DNA of 64,000 nt from Zhengitettix transpicula (taxonomy: Eukaryota > Arthropoda > Insecta > Orthoptera > Tetrigidae). Below the pieces are notes generated by a model that did not search any database, had not been told where the DNA came from, and saw only the letters and a list, made by a program, of their open reading frames with translations. Both the position numbers and the translations under genes were made by a program. The DNA lies in contig CM073594.1 in the NCBI GenBank assembly GCA_037074705.1, positions 81,531,009 to 81,595,008 on the forward strand, in the 5' to 3' direction. Below, piece by piece: positions 21,550 to 33,723 of this stretch (positions are counted from its first letter, which is position 1; the number at the start of each line of letters is the position of its first letter).

Positions 21550-22078
21550 CGATCAATAGTCTGCGAGGGTTATTCTCTCGCAGGCAGAACCTTGTAGGAG
21601 AGATACGAAGGGGCTAACTTTGGGGATGCCTTTTCCTCTCCGTTTTTGAACTAAGGTTCCCACAAGCCGAGGCAGCTCGGTCAGTTTTTAAAGGTGTATG
21701 TTTCGGGGTGACAAACTTTGAGCATACGGTAAGAGTTGTCCGCTATTCTTATTGGAATAGTCGGCCAGCTGCCTCCTAAACTGCCGGAGGCACGGAGAAG
21801 GGAATGCTGCGTCCCCACAGCAAACTCTTCTCCCGCTATCAGAAGGGCGTGGGATAAGTACCCAATGCCCGACCTACCTGATGCTGGTTTTTCTATGGTT
21901 TTCCCTGCATCACCTTTAGGCGTATGCCGGGTAGGATCCTTAAACTATAGTCCGGGGACCCTAGTTCACCCTTGGCTACCTTCCTCTACCCATCCGCATC
22001 CCCCCTTTCAAATCCCTTCCTATGCTATTTAACCACATGGATTACTCTCATGTAGCCTGTTACTCTAAAACAAAAAAC
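21550..22078 (+). mobile_element. family A retroposon, near full-length, with 13-bp target duplication
   Basis: Starts with a hairpin (CTGCGAG...CTCGCAG, 21572-21593), runs through the family core (CTCTCCGTTTTTGAACTAAG, TCGGCCAGCTGCCTCCTAAA, CCTTCCTATGCTATT) and ends GTAGCCTGTTACTCTAAAAC plus an A-rich tail. The 13-bp sequence AACTAATTATTAC flanks it at 21537-21549 and 22079-22091. Poly(A) plus a target duplication indicate LINE-type retroposition. A frame at 21736-22032 (LIGIVGQLPPKLPEARRREC) is shared with the copy at 33.8 kb; whether it is translated is unknown. Confidence 0.9.
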
Positions 22079-22649
22079 AACTAATTATTACAGTAGAGGG
22101 GATCATAATTGTACCATAGGGCACAGAAACTTTAAAAGTGAGGTCAGAAACACTTCGTTCTTAAACAGAACTAGGACAACTTACCTGCAGAAGTTTTTGA
22201 GCCTTTTCCTCGTGCTGATAAAATTAACAAGAAAGAATAAGGGCATGTATATGTTAGAAACATTACATTTTCATGATTTAATGTATTAACCTAGTGTGAA
22301 TTGATGGTTTTAATATATAAATGTGTATTCGTTATTTATTCGTTTATTATTAGTCTTTGTAAGTGCCACAGATTATAGTAATAATAAATATATTCATCAA
22401 CTCACTTCTGGTTGTTTTTTTCTTAGAACTATTGCAGAAGTCGAGAGCGTTTCAGCTGAAATAAATTGCAAATTTTTATTATTGATCAGATATTTATTAA
22501 TTATTACGGAAGATTATTTTAAATTAAATATTAATTTATTATGAATATTTTTAAATTAGTTCGCACAAACTTGAGAAAGGAGTTATATTAAATCAAAACA
22601 TGGAAGCTAAAACAACAGAGGACAAAATATAAGAAGATTTTGATCAACA

Positions 22650-22942
22650 GTCGACCAGCTGCTTCCTAAACTGGTCGAGGCACGGGAAATTGAATGCTGC
22701 GTCTGGCGTCAACGGTAGGGCGTGGGACAAGTAGCCAATGCCCGAACTACCTGATGCAGCATTTCTAGGGTTAGTACTGCATCACTTTTAGGCGAATAAA
22801 CTATAGCCTGAGGGGCCCGGTTAACCGTTTGCTAATTTCCTCTACCATTCCACATCCCTCCTTTCAAATCCCTTCCTATGCTATTTAACCACATGGATTA
22901 CTCTCGTGTAGCCTGTTACTCTAAAACAGAAAAAAAAACAAT
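22650..22942 (+). mobile_element. family A retroposon, 5'-truncated copy
   Basis: Begins at the TCGACCAGCTGCTTCCTAAA region and follows the family to GTAGCCTGTTACTCTAAAAC and an A-rich tail. It carries two short internal deletions relative to the copy at 21.6 kb (around 22705 and 22795). It lies in the same orientation about 570 bp downstream of that copy. Confidence 0.85.
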
Positions 22943-25900
22943 TGCGCACAAATACGACTGCAATTAAATATTGACGAAACAATTGATGCGTTCTAACGGC
23001 CACCAAAACACCGACTATAATATTGATCAATAATATTGGCCGTGAAAACGCCTGTGAGTGGACAGTATATGAAGTGCTAACAATTAAAGGCTCAACCAAC
23101 CGAGTTGCGTACTTAAAGGCAACTGGGATCAAACAACAATTGTGCATATTAAATTATAACCACGTATATGTTGAAGAAAAATTCACTAATATTTGTTTAT
23201 GTAGGTCCACAACAGACTTTTATAACCTATAAAACCGTCAGAAGAGGTTAAAATTTTAAATTTAGGTAATTGAGAGCAAATTATTTGAAATATAATCAAA
23301 CGCGCATTGTGAAGTCAGTATTGTAAGTAGATTAATTTAATTAAAATAATTTCGAAATGTTCTTAAGAGACTTTAAAGCACTAATTTCTGAATTGTAGAT
23401 TAAAACTGTCCAATATTAAGAGATCCTAAGAAATGACGAAACGACGTATAAATTCTGTTCTAAATATATAAATAGACGGTCCCTGAGTATGAAAATTATG
23501 TTTATTATTATAAATGTCAGATATTTTTAATCATTTTATTTTATAATTTTTTCTTTTACATCTTTCCTCATATGAGTTTTATTGTATTTTGCATTTCGTC
23601 TTTATTCTTCAGAATTTTGGCTGTATTTTCATAGTACTACTTTGTCATCTACGTTCGAAAGGTTAAATTTAAATCTATTTAAATATATGAAGATATCAGT
23701 TAGGTCACCATATAGACTTCTATTAATAATAACCAAACCAGAATACGTACGAATGACATGTGATCAGTGAGAAAATTTCGGTTATGTCGCGAAACCTTAG
23801 TAGTTATGATAACAGCGTCTTGATTTCAATAGTGTTATAAACATTCAACTGTACAATTTTTCTTTTTAACTTATTATATCATTTTAATTAAGATTTTGTT
23901 ATAAATTATATACAATTGAAGACATCCCTGAATATACGAAGGAAATTCTGACTTATGGCCATGATCCAATAATTATATTTATAGCTTGGCTTCTTGTAGA
24001 GATTCTCATCTTTAAAATCTATAATTCTAAAATAGGGAAATCTACAGAACGAGTGTGTTTCAAAACAATTTCACAAACTTAAAGAAAGAAAAGTGATATG
24101 ACTTGTGCCTAACATACCTTCATACTCCCAACACGTTTTACAGGAGCTCACAACAGGGGCATTATTCAGATTACTCTTCCAGTCCTGTTACAGGATGAGT
24201 CCTTGCACATGTCTTATATTCAGGATAGGGCTCGAGCAGATTTTAGGTTCTTTGCTCGTGGTGCAATGGCTGATCTGTTAGATGGATAGATAGGGGAGGA
24301 CCAATTTCGTGGATTGCACGTCCTTCTAACTCAATCATTTGATTTGTATGTGTATATTGATTTATGCAGGAGACATTATTTTTTCGGAAACCCTTCATCA
24401 ACGTTTCTTGGATTCCTTCGAAATCGTTCGACACCCTGCACTTGAAAGTGAAAGAGAACAATAATCCATAACCTGTTGAGTGGATGTGTTTGTAGGTCAT
24501 TTTGATTATCTGTTATGAGTTTCAAAATTGATGAAAATGGCAACACTTTCTAATAAGATGATATTGAATCTGTACGTTCTTTTATTAATAACTGAAAACA
24601 GGACAAATGCTGATATTAACTTGTTTCCTTTTCGCAAGGGGTTCACGAGCTGACAGATGGTCAAATCCACTGGTTTAGAATATTCTTTCATTGTTCTTCT
24701 CAAAAGTGACTTATAATTCCATTGTGATTACCGATAATGCATTTATCTTTTACGGATCTTCGATAATGGATGCTGTTTACCGTATTTATTACCGATGCTT
24801 ATCTTTCTCGAATTATGTAGCTGATAATCTATTTAGTTTTTCTTGAATTGGTACCACCGATAAGACTGAACAACTTCTTCGAATTGTTCCATCGTGAATA
24901 TTAACAGAGATAGAATCAGACTGTCCGACTCTAGGGAAATTAAATTGAAGATCCGTCCCTATGATATTCCACTGAGCCCACAGTTCGCAATAAGTTGTCC
25001 AACTATTGGGGAGTAACTGTTTGCACGATGAGAAGAGAGATTACGAATTATGTGATTTGTTTTTAGCACTTCCGCACATATAAATCTGTATATGAGGTTC
25101 AGAAAGAGTAAACTTAAAATTCAAAGGCGATTATTTACCTCAAGCCAAGTATCATTGGTTGATTGATAGCTTCTAGATAATTTTATCACTTGATCAAAAT
25201 AGTTTTTAAATTTTTTCAGTAAGGCATCACCTCAAACAAAAATATAAATACGTTCGTATATCAAATCGGTAAAATATTCTATGATGGATGTAATAGGGTT
25301 TTTTGTAAATTATATGTGTTGAACTAGATAAACAAAACAAATGAATCAATTGTGTAAACTGCATCACGTGTTAAGATTTTCATTATTTCTCTTCATTTTC
25401 ATTGTCAAAAGAAAAAGAAAATTAGGTAGTTATTTTTAAATGGTATGTTTTGTACTTGAATAGGCGTCTTTGTGTGCCGTCAGAAATAACTAAAATACGT
25501 CTATTGAGAAATGTTTTGTAACTCTTGATTCGATATCGAAATAACAAAGTCGATGAAGGCAACAAAAACAAGGAAAACAACTTAGATTGGGTTACTAAAT
25601 ATAGACAATTTAGGTTTGTAAGTTATATACATCTCAAATATTTTTTACTGATATCGGAAATTAATTATTTTCCTCGGAAATAAAAATAATAATCTCATCT
25701 CGTATACGATCTAAAATTAAAAATATTATATGAAGAAAATAAGCATTTTAACGATTTAGAGTGAAATGCTATATATTCAATCGTACAGTACTAAAATAAA
25801 TGTTAAAAAGAACATTATTAACTTAAATAAAATATAATACATTGTTATTAAATTTAAATCACTTTCGATTAATTTTCACTTCACCATTAAAATTTAATAC

Positions 25901-26205
25901 GGGACAAAAACGTTTCCTTTGTTAATATAAATCTTCAACAATATATGACGTTCTTACTACGCACTGTTATTCTTGTATATCATTTCTGTTACAACAGACA
26001 GGGAACCCAGAGCATGCATTTGAAATTTACTTTAATACTTAAATACTTAATAAAACATCATGAACTGTTAACCACCGTCTCTAATATGAAATAAAGACAC
26101 GTAGAGCGAAGAACCAAAGAACTACGGTGATTTATTAATAAGCACTATCTGGATATATATCTGAAACACGCTTTACAGAAATAAGTTATTTCACAATACA
26201 TAATC
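22943..26205. other. AT-rich stretch without recognised genes
   Basis: Only short ORFs of unclear nature; the longest is minus-strand 24243-24500 (contains FSFTFKCRVSNDFEGIQETL), which I do not recognise. No match to the repeat families seen elsewhere in the window. Confidence 0.3.
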
Positions 26206-26397
26206 ATGTGTGACACACAACACCCTAGTGGACCTGGACACGGAGGTTCAGCAATAGTTATAGAAATTTCCAGCAAACATTACATAGCAGGGAAGTACAT
26301 TCGTGAGCACATACAAGGCGCCAGTGTGGTTGTTGAAGACTGTGCAGGACCAATTACAATCATCGCCTTGTATAATCCCCCCGAGACACAATTGTAG
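26206..26397 (+). pseudogene. Jockey-like element, endonuclease fragment
   Basis: The frame reads GHGGSAIVIEISSKHY, then EHIQGASVVVEDCAGPITII and ALYNPPE. This matches the block RGGSAILI...I...Q...V....G.ITI.A.Y.PP of the AP-endonuclease of Jockey-clade LINEs. It ends at a stop at 26397; the catalytic regions before and after are lost. The RT part at 27930-29735 in the same orientation probably belongs to the same insertion, separated by unassigned DNA. Confidence 0.6.
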
Positions 26398-27929
26398 CAT
26401 TCCAGTAGTTGGGAATGGGAAGTCTAGATAGATCGTTCACAAACTAAGCTATACCTCCGTTAGCTCACCTGGCTACCGATCTAGAGGATAAAGGAAGAAT
26501 TAAGAACAGGAAATAGGAAAGTCGGTAACGTGAGGGTTCAACTAATTGAACCTAGGCGTAGTGTTTGGTGTTTCACTGCACTTCAGTCAAATAAGAGTTG
26601 ATGAAGATTAAAGAGATTTAATATTCAAAAATAAAATAAAGGAAGACAAACTGGCGGATAGCACCAGGAGCACCGTCTGTAGGTTGGATCACGACAGCCG
26701 TTCTCAAGAAGCTCTGAACAATTGGAAGAGTCCTTTTCCCCTCCCAGTTGATTTTAGGTCTCCAATGAGGTTTTTAGAGAACGGAAGATTTCTGCTACCG
26801 TGGGCATTGTTGCACACGGCACCTATGGTGGGCGACCGCAAGCCGCTGACTTGCTCTAGACTCAGCTTTCTTACAGCTGCGCCCAAATATGTCCGCTATG
26901 CGGAAGAGACGTTATAATAAAATGGCACGTGTAGAATATTATATTACACTCTATATACCCAATCCATGAAGCACGCTTGGATCACGCTTCATATATGGTG
27001 GCGACTACAACAGTAAACACAGAACCATTCCCCAATCAGAATTATATTAAGTACTCAAATGTCACGTGGTTCACCAACTCTAAGACCCTAGTTGGTACCT
27101 TAAAAACTGAGAATATTGGTTTTGAGAATCGTGAAACCAATAGAAAGCTTTCTATTGGAGCCACTAAGGAAAAATTGGAATAGGTGACCGGAAAAAAATA
27201 TTTATTTTTGGAGGATGCGTGATGATAAGGAAGTTCTCTAAGGAGACTTCTAGTGAGGATGGAGGCGCTTAACAGGAGTTTTCGGGCTACGTGTAAGAGG
27301 AAGAAGAATCAAATTGAAGTTGGTTTACTTACAATTAAGAACAAAACAATGAAAGTTACATATTTAAGGAATGACTAACTAGATAGAGTCTGGCCCGGTG
27401 CTGTTACAAAATGCTCAGACTGTACAGCTTTCTCGTTCAGAGGGTCCGGACAGGAGGATTCGCTCCAACCCCCACCACGATCCACGACCCCCCAGCTACA
27501 GGGAGGGAGCCAGCTGAAGACCAATCGAATATGGTATCTGGGCAAGCAGCGACGCTCGTACTCCATGCTTTGCCAAGCAAAGTTCTACCAGCGAACTTGT
27601 TGACATTGGTTTTGATCCAGCTAATGTTGTAGAGGTATCAGTCATACCTTCTTGAGAAAATACTGGTACCATTGCAGAATGGCAGGATACTTCTCAATTG
27701 ACATCCTCTCCCTGATAGCTTGTCAGGTCTCAGAATTACAAAATATAATTAACATACAAATAATTAACAATAATAAAATTCCCGAAATATCTTTTTTATC
27801 AACTACTCCCATTCTATGTAACACAAATATGCAACAGACCCAGACCAATTAGACTCAGCAATAATAAAACGAGCTAGCGCTTTTTCACAGAAATAGTTAA
27901 AAAGAAAAAGTAACTAAAATTATTCCGCT
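26398..27929. other. unassigned insertion between Jockey-like pieces, with a weak tRNA-like segment
   Basis: At 26455-26545 TTAGCTCACCTGGCTACCG resembles a tRNA A box and GAGGGTTCAACT a partial B box, 60-70 bases apart; this may be the head of a tRNA-derived SINE but does not fold as a tRNA by eye. A 68-codon frame at 26977-27183 starts near TATGGTGGCGACTACAACAG, which looks like an LTR end followed by a primer-binding site, without further support. A GC-richer patch at 27380-27600 is unrecognised. Confidence 0.3.
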
Positions 27930-29735
27930 AAACCATTGACGATATCGACCATTCAGTTAAAAACCATACAAAATGCTGATCGGAACTCAACAACCCCCCC
28001 CCTCCTCTCCCTATTAAATTAAAAATACGTGGGCACGTACCTACGATAATAAGACGTACAATAGTTGGGAAATACTGACAGAATACTAGATTCACAAACG
28101 ATAAACAAAGCAACACGCAATTTGGAACCAATTATTTAAGATAATAACAACCAGGCCATCCAACGCTTTCTGTCAAACCTTTCGACCTCCGAAGCAATAA
28201 ATTACTACTCATTGAAAGCCACGAGGAATTTAAAACAATGACATCGAGAAATTCCTTCGAGAAATTCCTTCAAGAAATTTAGCAAGAAATGGCTAATGCA
28301 TTTCAGATGTCCTCCAACCGGTTTCGTCTGTAATACCTCCAGCAGAAGAAACCGAAATACGACTATACGTAGAGTCGCCGGATCAACGAAGTCTGCCAAT
28401 AAAAATATCACAATAATTAAAGTAAGATCGTAATTAAGGCCAAACAAAAACATACAAAAGCAGCTATTACAGGTAAAGTCCTGAAGAAATTACCAAAGGA
28501 GGGATACTAACTAAAAACTACTATATTTAACACTATCTTAAGACTAAAACTTTATCCGGACCAACAGTACTCATACCTAAATCAGGAAGACCTCTTGAAC
28601 AACTGTCATCTTACCGACTTACTTTCATGGATTAAGAAAGTTAGCCAATTCAGACAAAAAAGTGATAATATAAATCCACGGAACTTTTCTGGGATCCTTG
28701 ATGAAGAAAGACGTAATTTTTTTCATTTTATATCTAAAGTCTATGAATAATTCTTACTCAGAAGAATCAAACCAATACTACAAGAAAATGACATAATACC
28801 AACTCTGCAATTTGGATTTAGAGAGCATCACGCCACAATCCAATATAGTTCACAGAGTAGTAGGCACAATCAATCAGGCTGTCGAAGAGAAGAAATATTG
28901 CTCCACTACATTCTTCAACATAACCCAGGCATTTGACAAAGTACTAGTTAGTAGTTTTTAAGATCATGAAAAATTTACTACATAACTCTTTCATCTTTTA
29001 AAATCCGACCTGAAAAAGCAAGTGAAGTTTTAAGATGAAATAACTCAATTACTCCATATCAAATCTAGTGTACCGCAAGGTAGTGTAGTAGGACCTACCA
29101 CGGCAACATTTAAAGATAATACTGCTATTCTTGCATCAAACTAAAACCCTGTTATTGCAAAAAAGAAATCTCATTTAACCAAGTGACTCCGGCTTTGGCG
29201 CATAAAATAAAATGAAGTCCAGTCCACTCAAGTCACCTTCACACTCAGAACAGAAACATTCCCGCCTGTAACACTCGACAACAATTCCTCAAGTAGAAGA
29301 CGTCCGATACCTTGGATGAGTCTCGACCACAGGTTAACTTAAAAAAAAAACAATTAGGCCTAAGCTCTCCAAGTAAAAATGGCTATTTGGATGAAAATTC
29401 AAACTCTAAATATCAGGGTACTACTTTACAAAAGTGTACTGCAGCGTATCTAGACATACGGTTTACAACTACGAGACTCCATCTACGGGAGCAAATCCAA
29501 CTGAGAAAAGTTAGAGATTCCAGTCTAAGAGATTAAGTACAATAGTAAACGATCAATGATATGTGAGGAACGAAGCCATCCATCGGGATCTCCGCTTAAA
29601 AATAATGTAAGAAGAAGCGAAGTGTGCGAGTGCAAATATATCTCAAGGTTAGGAAAATATCTTGCTATGAATCTGCTGGATGATAGGAATTCCATTAACA
29701 GACTACAAAGGCTAAGTCATCTAGAACTGTAATAT
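27930..29735 (+). pseudogene. Jockey-like LINE, RT region, heavily decayed
   Basis: Reading shifting plus frames: KTIDDIDHSVK (about 27930); LITGKVL-type block as GKVLKKLPKEG (28470-28500); IPKSGRPLEQLSSYRLTFM (28575-28630); LLRRIKPILQENDIIPTLQF then FGFREHHATIQ (28755-28845); VVGTINQAVEEKKYCSTTFF and NITQAFDKV (motif A, about 28860-28940, D replaced); VPQGSVVGPT (29090); TATFKDNTAILAS, the former FADD motif with A/D changes (29101-29140); VTFTLRTETFPPVTL (29230-29270); and C-terminal VRNEAIHRDLRL (29560-29600). The order matches Jockey-clade ORF2. A scrap with the GGGATCCTT hammerhead-like motif interrupts it near 28661-28735. Confidence 0.7.
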
Positions 29736-32194
29736 AGACACTAGACAGATTTATATGTTAAATAACTAATGAGTAAATTTTAGGATAGTACTACACCGGG
29801 ACGGTATCTCACATGTTCTTCTTTGTATACATGACTTATTGGTCTTCACAACAATTAAATTGCGTTCGTCCCCTTGGACGACTAATGGAGGGTTAAGATT
29901 TAATTTCATTATTATCTCCGGAACCACGACAGATACAGAGGAATGTGTTTACAATATTTTGCCATGGCCACATTCCAAAAGCAACCGTAGTTTCTTGAAA
30001 AATGGCGTTTGAATAAGGAAGTAGTGTATTTTTGCGACCACTCGTCTCAGTATTTTTCTCGACTGAGCAGCAGCAGTACGGAGTGATAAAGTGGTGACTT
30101 TTCACTAAAATCAGAAATTATTTCTCTTTCGATACTTGAATTTTTATTGTTATAAGTGGATATTATATTTGTTTCGAATTACGACTTTCCTTTGATTTTG
30201 TTTGTGAACAGTTGTAGAAAATGAGTAAAAATTAGTACAACTTGAAAAATCCTAAAAATGTAGATGAAATTCGTCGTCTTCTTTTTAGAAGAAGATAATT
30301 CTGACACAATTGTTGTACCAGACGACGAAATTGAATAAAATCATCAGATGAATCTGAAACTGAAGGTATTTTAGGATACGGATCATGAAATTTCGAACTA
30401 GATTTAGAAAAAAAATGCGGGCCATGTTTTCAAGGTAACTAAAAAACAATGTAAAACAATATTTTTGTGAAAAGTTTGAGAGATTTTTGTGTTTGCGTAT
30501 AATTTGCCAAACATGCCTGGCCCAAAATTTAAAAAAATTGTGACAAACTCTGGTTAATGTATTTATTTTACTAAAACCTGGATTTATTTAGATTCATATT
30601 ATGAATACAAATATTATTTATGAGCATTTCATCAGCTTTTACACGCATGACGAATACTTTAAAAACTCAATAAAATTAATCATATAAATAAATAACTTAT
30701 ATTTCAAGTACTCTAGAATTATCTATCTGGCATCTAACTATTGTTTGGTTTACCTCTCAATATTTATTGATTTTAATTCTATAGAATATTAGAAAATTAA
30801 TTCTTTTTGTAGCAGATTTTCTTTAACACTTGTGTTGAATAAAATGGCAAGTTTAATTAAACCACACTGTAATTGGAAGTATTAATTATGTATATATGTG
30901 TATAAAAATCGTATGATAAATGTCTGTAAATCGATTCAGAAAAGTTATTAGCAACGGAATATAAAACTTTAGGTCCCCTGGATCTAGCGGGACTAACCGC
31001 GTAACTTTAGGAGACGTGACTAATGGTGGGTTAATAATAGTAAAATTTGGCTTAAATATATTTTATTTAAATTTTAGGTTCATAATACTGCACGTCCTTC
31101 AATAATTGTTAAGAAAGACCGTAATTTTTAATTTAAGAGCAATTCTTCAACACCTAAACGGGTTGCAAATTAGGGACGAAACGTAGTGAGAATATATTTT
31201 TATTGTATTAATTACTTTTTCAATATTGAATTATTTGTGACTTATGGCCAGTGTATGTAGTTATTGTAATATTAATATGCCAGATAATTATAATTGTTTT
31301 CTCTTTAATAAAATATTAGATTAAGGTCACGTGAATATCTTTGTTCTCACTTCGTTATCTTATCAAATAAAAATATATAGGACAGTTTTTTTAATTTCGA
31401 ATGCATTACCGTAACTGGGTAATGGTAATATTTGATTCCTTTGTTTGTCTTTATTGATTATAGTTTCCAAAGAACGAGTAATTTCTAGAATATTTGTATC
31501 GGGTTGAAACGTATCGTGTGTAACAAATTTGATGCCTATTCAAACCGTGCGCATTCAATTTCACGCGGAATTTCTTTAATAATAAGCATAATTAAATACT
31601 TAATCTTGAAAAATTGAAACGACAGTTTTTAGTTTGCATCGCTCCACTAGAGAAAGTGGATGAGAGTAAGTAGATATAAAAATGTTGGTATTTCATGTTT
31701 CTCAAGCACTTGCTGGAAGAAGTATAGACCGCGTGTTATTTTTCCCCATGTTTGTTTTGTTTATGAGACTGGCTCTTCTCTTTAAGAGAGAATAAGAGAG
31801 GCGGACGGAGTTTCGTGGTTCGGCGGAGTGTAATTTAAGAGTGCGGTTGCTGGACGTGGCAGGAACATCTGTATCTTTCAGGCTCTGAATTCATTATTGT
31901 CTTACCTCGTGCAATGCGTACTTATTCATAATACGATCTACTGTCTGATACTTTAAGAAACAACGGCATTCGTGCTTCCACTTTTCCAGCAACTCAAGCG
32001 TTTATTTAACTTCCGACGAAACTGAAAACATTCTATACAGAAAACAGACATTTATGGTGAATTACATTTGTAGGGCAATGTAGTCGGTGTCTATAACGAA
32101 AGAGGAAAGAGAAAAGCCTACTTTAACAACTATAAACATAATTACCGCTTCTAATTATTCGGGCTGAAAAACTGAGCATAAACAAATTAAAATT
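29736..32194. other. AT-rich stretch; a weak piggyBac-like N-terminal trace
   Basis: At 30264-30370 shifting plus frames give VDEIRRLLF, LEEDNSDTIVVPDDEIE and KSSDESETEG, an acidic composition like the N-terminus of piggyBac transposases, but no catalytic region follows. Otherwise AT-rich with no recognised ORF or repeat. Confidence 0.25.
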
Positions 32195-32330
32195 ATATTG
32201 GATGAAGTTTACTCGGGATTCCAACCGGGTAGCGTAGTTTAGTAAACACAACGTTTCGATGGCTTGCACCGCTACCCAGCTGGAATCCCGAGAACACTTC
32301 ACCCAGCAACTACACCGGGAAAACCTACGT
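32195..32330. mobile_element. Penelope-like terminal sequence in fold-back arrangement
   Basis: Left arm CTCGGGATTCCAACCGGGTA (32212-32234 overall) and right arm CGCTACCCAGCTGGAATCCC (32270-32292) are inverted copies with 21 of 23 matches. Between them on the minus strand is GCAAGCCATCGAAACGTTGT, part of the PLE end seen at 775-790 and 44490-44510. The right side continues ACTACACCGGGAAAACCTAC, also present at 59820-59840 beside the PLE there. Inverted PLE ends like this are known for Penelope insertions. Confidence 0.65.
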
Positions 32331-32434
32331 TCCTTATTAAAATTATATTCTTGGGATATATCTACCGGTATCCGGCCGTTTTCCCGACACACACTTGCCT
32401 GATGCAAATTTTCTTTACAACAATATCCCGATTA

Positions 32435-32620
32435 CGTTTTCCCGGTGGGTCGTTTTCCCGGTAAGTCGTTTTCCCGAAAGGTGCGTTTTCCCGAAAGGTG
32501 CGTTTTCCCGAAAGGTGCGTTTTCCCGAATGGTGCGTTTTCCCGAATGGTGCGTTTTCCCGAATGGTGCGTTTTCCCGAATGGTGCGTTTTCCCGAATGG
32601 TGCGTTTTCCCGAAAGGTGC
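32435..32620 (+). repeat. 17-bp minisatellite
   Basis: Two 16-bp units (CGTTTTCCCGGTGGGT type) are followed by nine 17-bp units, GTTTTCCCGAAAGGTGC or GTTTTCCCGAATGGTGC. The A/T variant follows the order three A, five T, one A, which records how the array grew. It sits about 100 bp beyond the PLE fold-back sequence. ORFs spanning it are simply the repeat translated. Confidence 0.95.
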
Positions 32621-32629
32621 GTTTTTAAG

Positions 32630-33723
32630 ATATCAAGCAGAATGTTTATGTTGTAGAACCCTTAATATGCTTCTTATCTTATAATACATGATTATCATTG
32701 TAAATTAAGTTATTCAGTAATTGGATGAAAACAATTTCAATCAAACTTGGTACAAATATCGCTTAAGATTTAATAACCTATCCCGTGGATTTTAAATAAC
32801 TCAGCACCAATATGGAGTGAAGGTGGTTGCATTTTCAAAATACAAAATATATAATAACGGCCTTTATTACCACAAATTAAATGCTACTCACGATGCTTTT
32901 AGAATCGAACTTCATCCCCTAACGGCATAAGGACAGGTATGAGGTGGGACGAAAGGGAATGACAGAAAATTGGGACAACTACCAAGATTGGCGTCTAGTC
33001 TAGTGTTTAGAAGTCGCTATGTATAGTTCTGGTATCCCAGCGGGGTTAAGTTACAGTTTAACTCCTTGGGATGGGAGTGGAAGAAGGCACGTGTTTTTCT
33101 GTTGAAGGCCATTTGATGATCGCAATTCTTTTGACATCCAGACTCGACCGTTGTCTCTGTCTTACCTAAATTCTCTACAATGTTGGTCTTGGTATTTATA
33201 CATCAGATAGCATTTATGTTGAAGTTTATTGTTGAAGTGAATAGAGTTGAAGACAAGAAACTGGTATTATAGTTATGTGGATACTGGTTTTTATTTATCA
33301 ATTTGCTGCTATTGTGATATATATTCGTGAAATGTGTATTTTACAGCACTTACTTCACATACACCATTCCTTGCATTACGGAGCACATGACGACATCGTG
33401 GATTTTGTTTTCGTGCGATACCGAGTCTTTTACTTGAAAAGTCTAGTTTTTCTGTTGTCGTAACACCGTAGAAACTAGAGGTCTGTAGATCAAAACTATG
33501 CCCTGCAGATCGAAATTATGCCCTGCTTTAAACGACCTTGATCGCCTGTACTCTTTGTACCTTACATATCAATGTCGCCTGCTGTCTCCAGGATACATCC
33601 CAGTTCCTTCTACAATTTTTGTCGAGTATCTTGATCCTTCGGGCTAGGTCCTCGGCAGATTTACGTTGCCCTACGCTGTTTGAATCGATAGACAAGGCTT
33701 TTTCCAGCATCGTCTTCTAGCAC
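32630..33723. other. unassigned stretch
   Basis: A 60-codon minus-strand frame at 33528-33710 (contains AEDLARRIKILDKNCRRNWD) is not recognised. The last bases (ATCGTCTTCTAGCA, 33706-33719) match a word in the PLE 3' ends at 19.8 and 61.3 kb, so a PLE scrap may end here. Confidence 0.3.

Noticed and set aside
26455..26545. Possible tRNA gene or tRNA-derived SINE head
   Set aside because: A-box-like and partial B-box-like words are present, but the cloverleaf does not close by eye and spacing is too long for a tRNA.
32395..32684. Two overlapping ORFs with repeated RFPEWCVFPNGAFSR-type peptides
   Set aside because: They are translations of the 17-bp minisatellite; three frames are necessarily open because the unit lacks stops.
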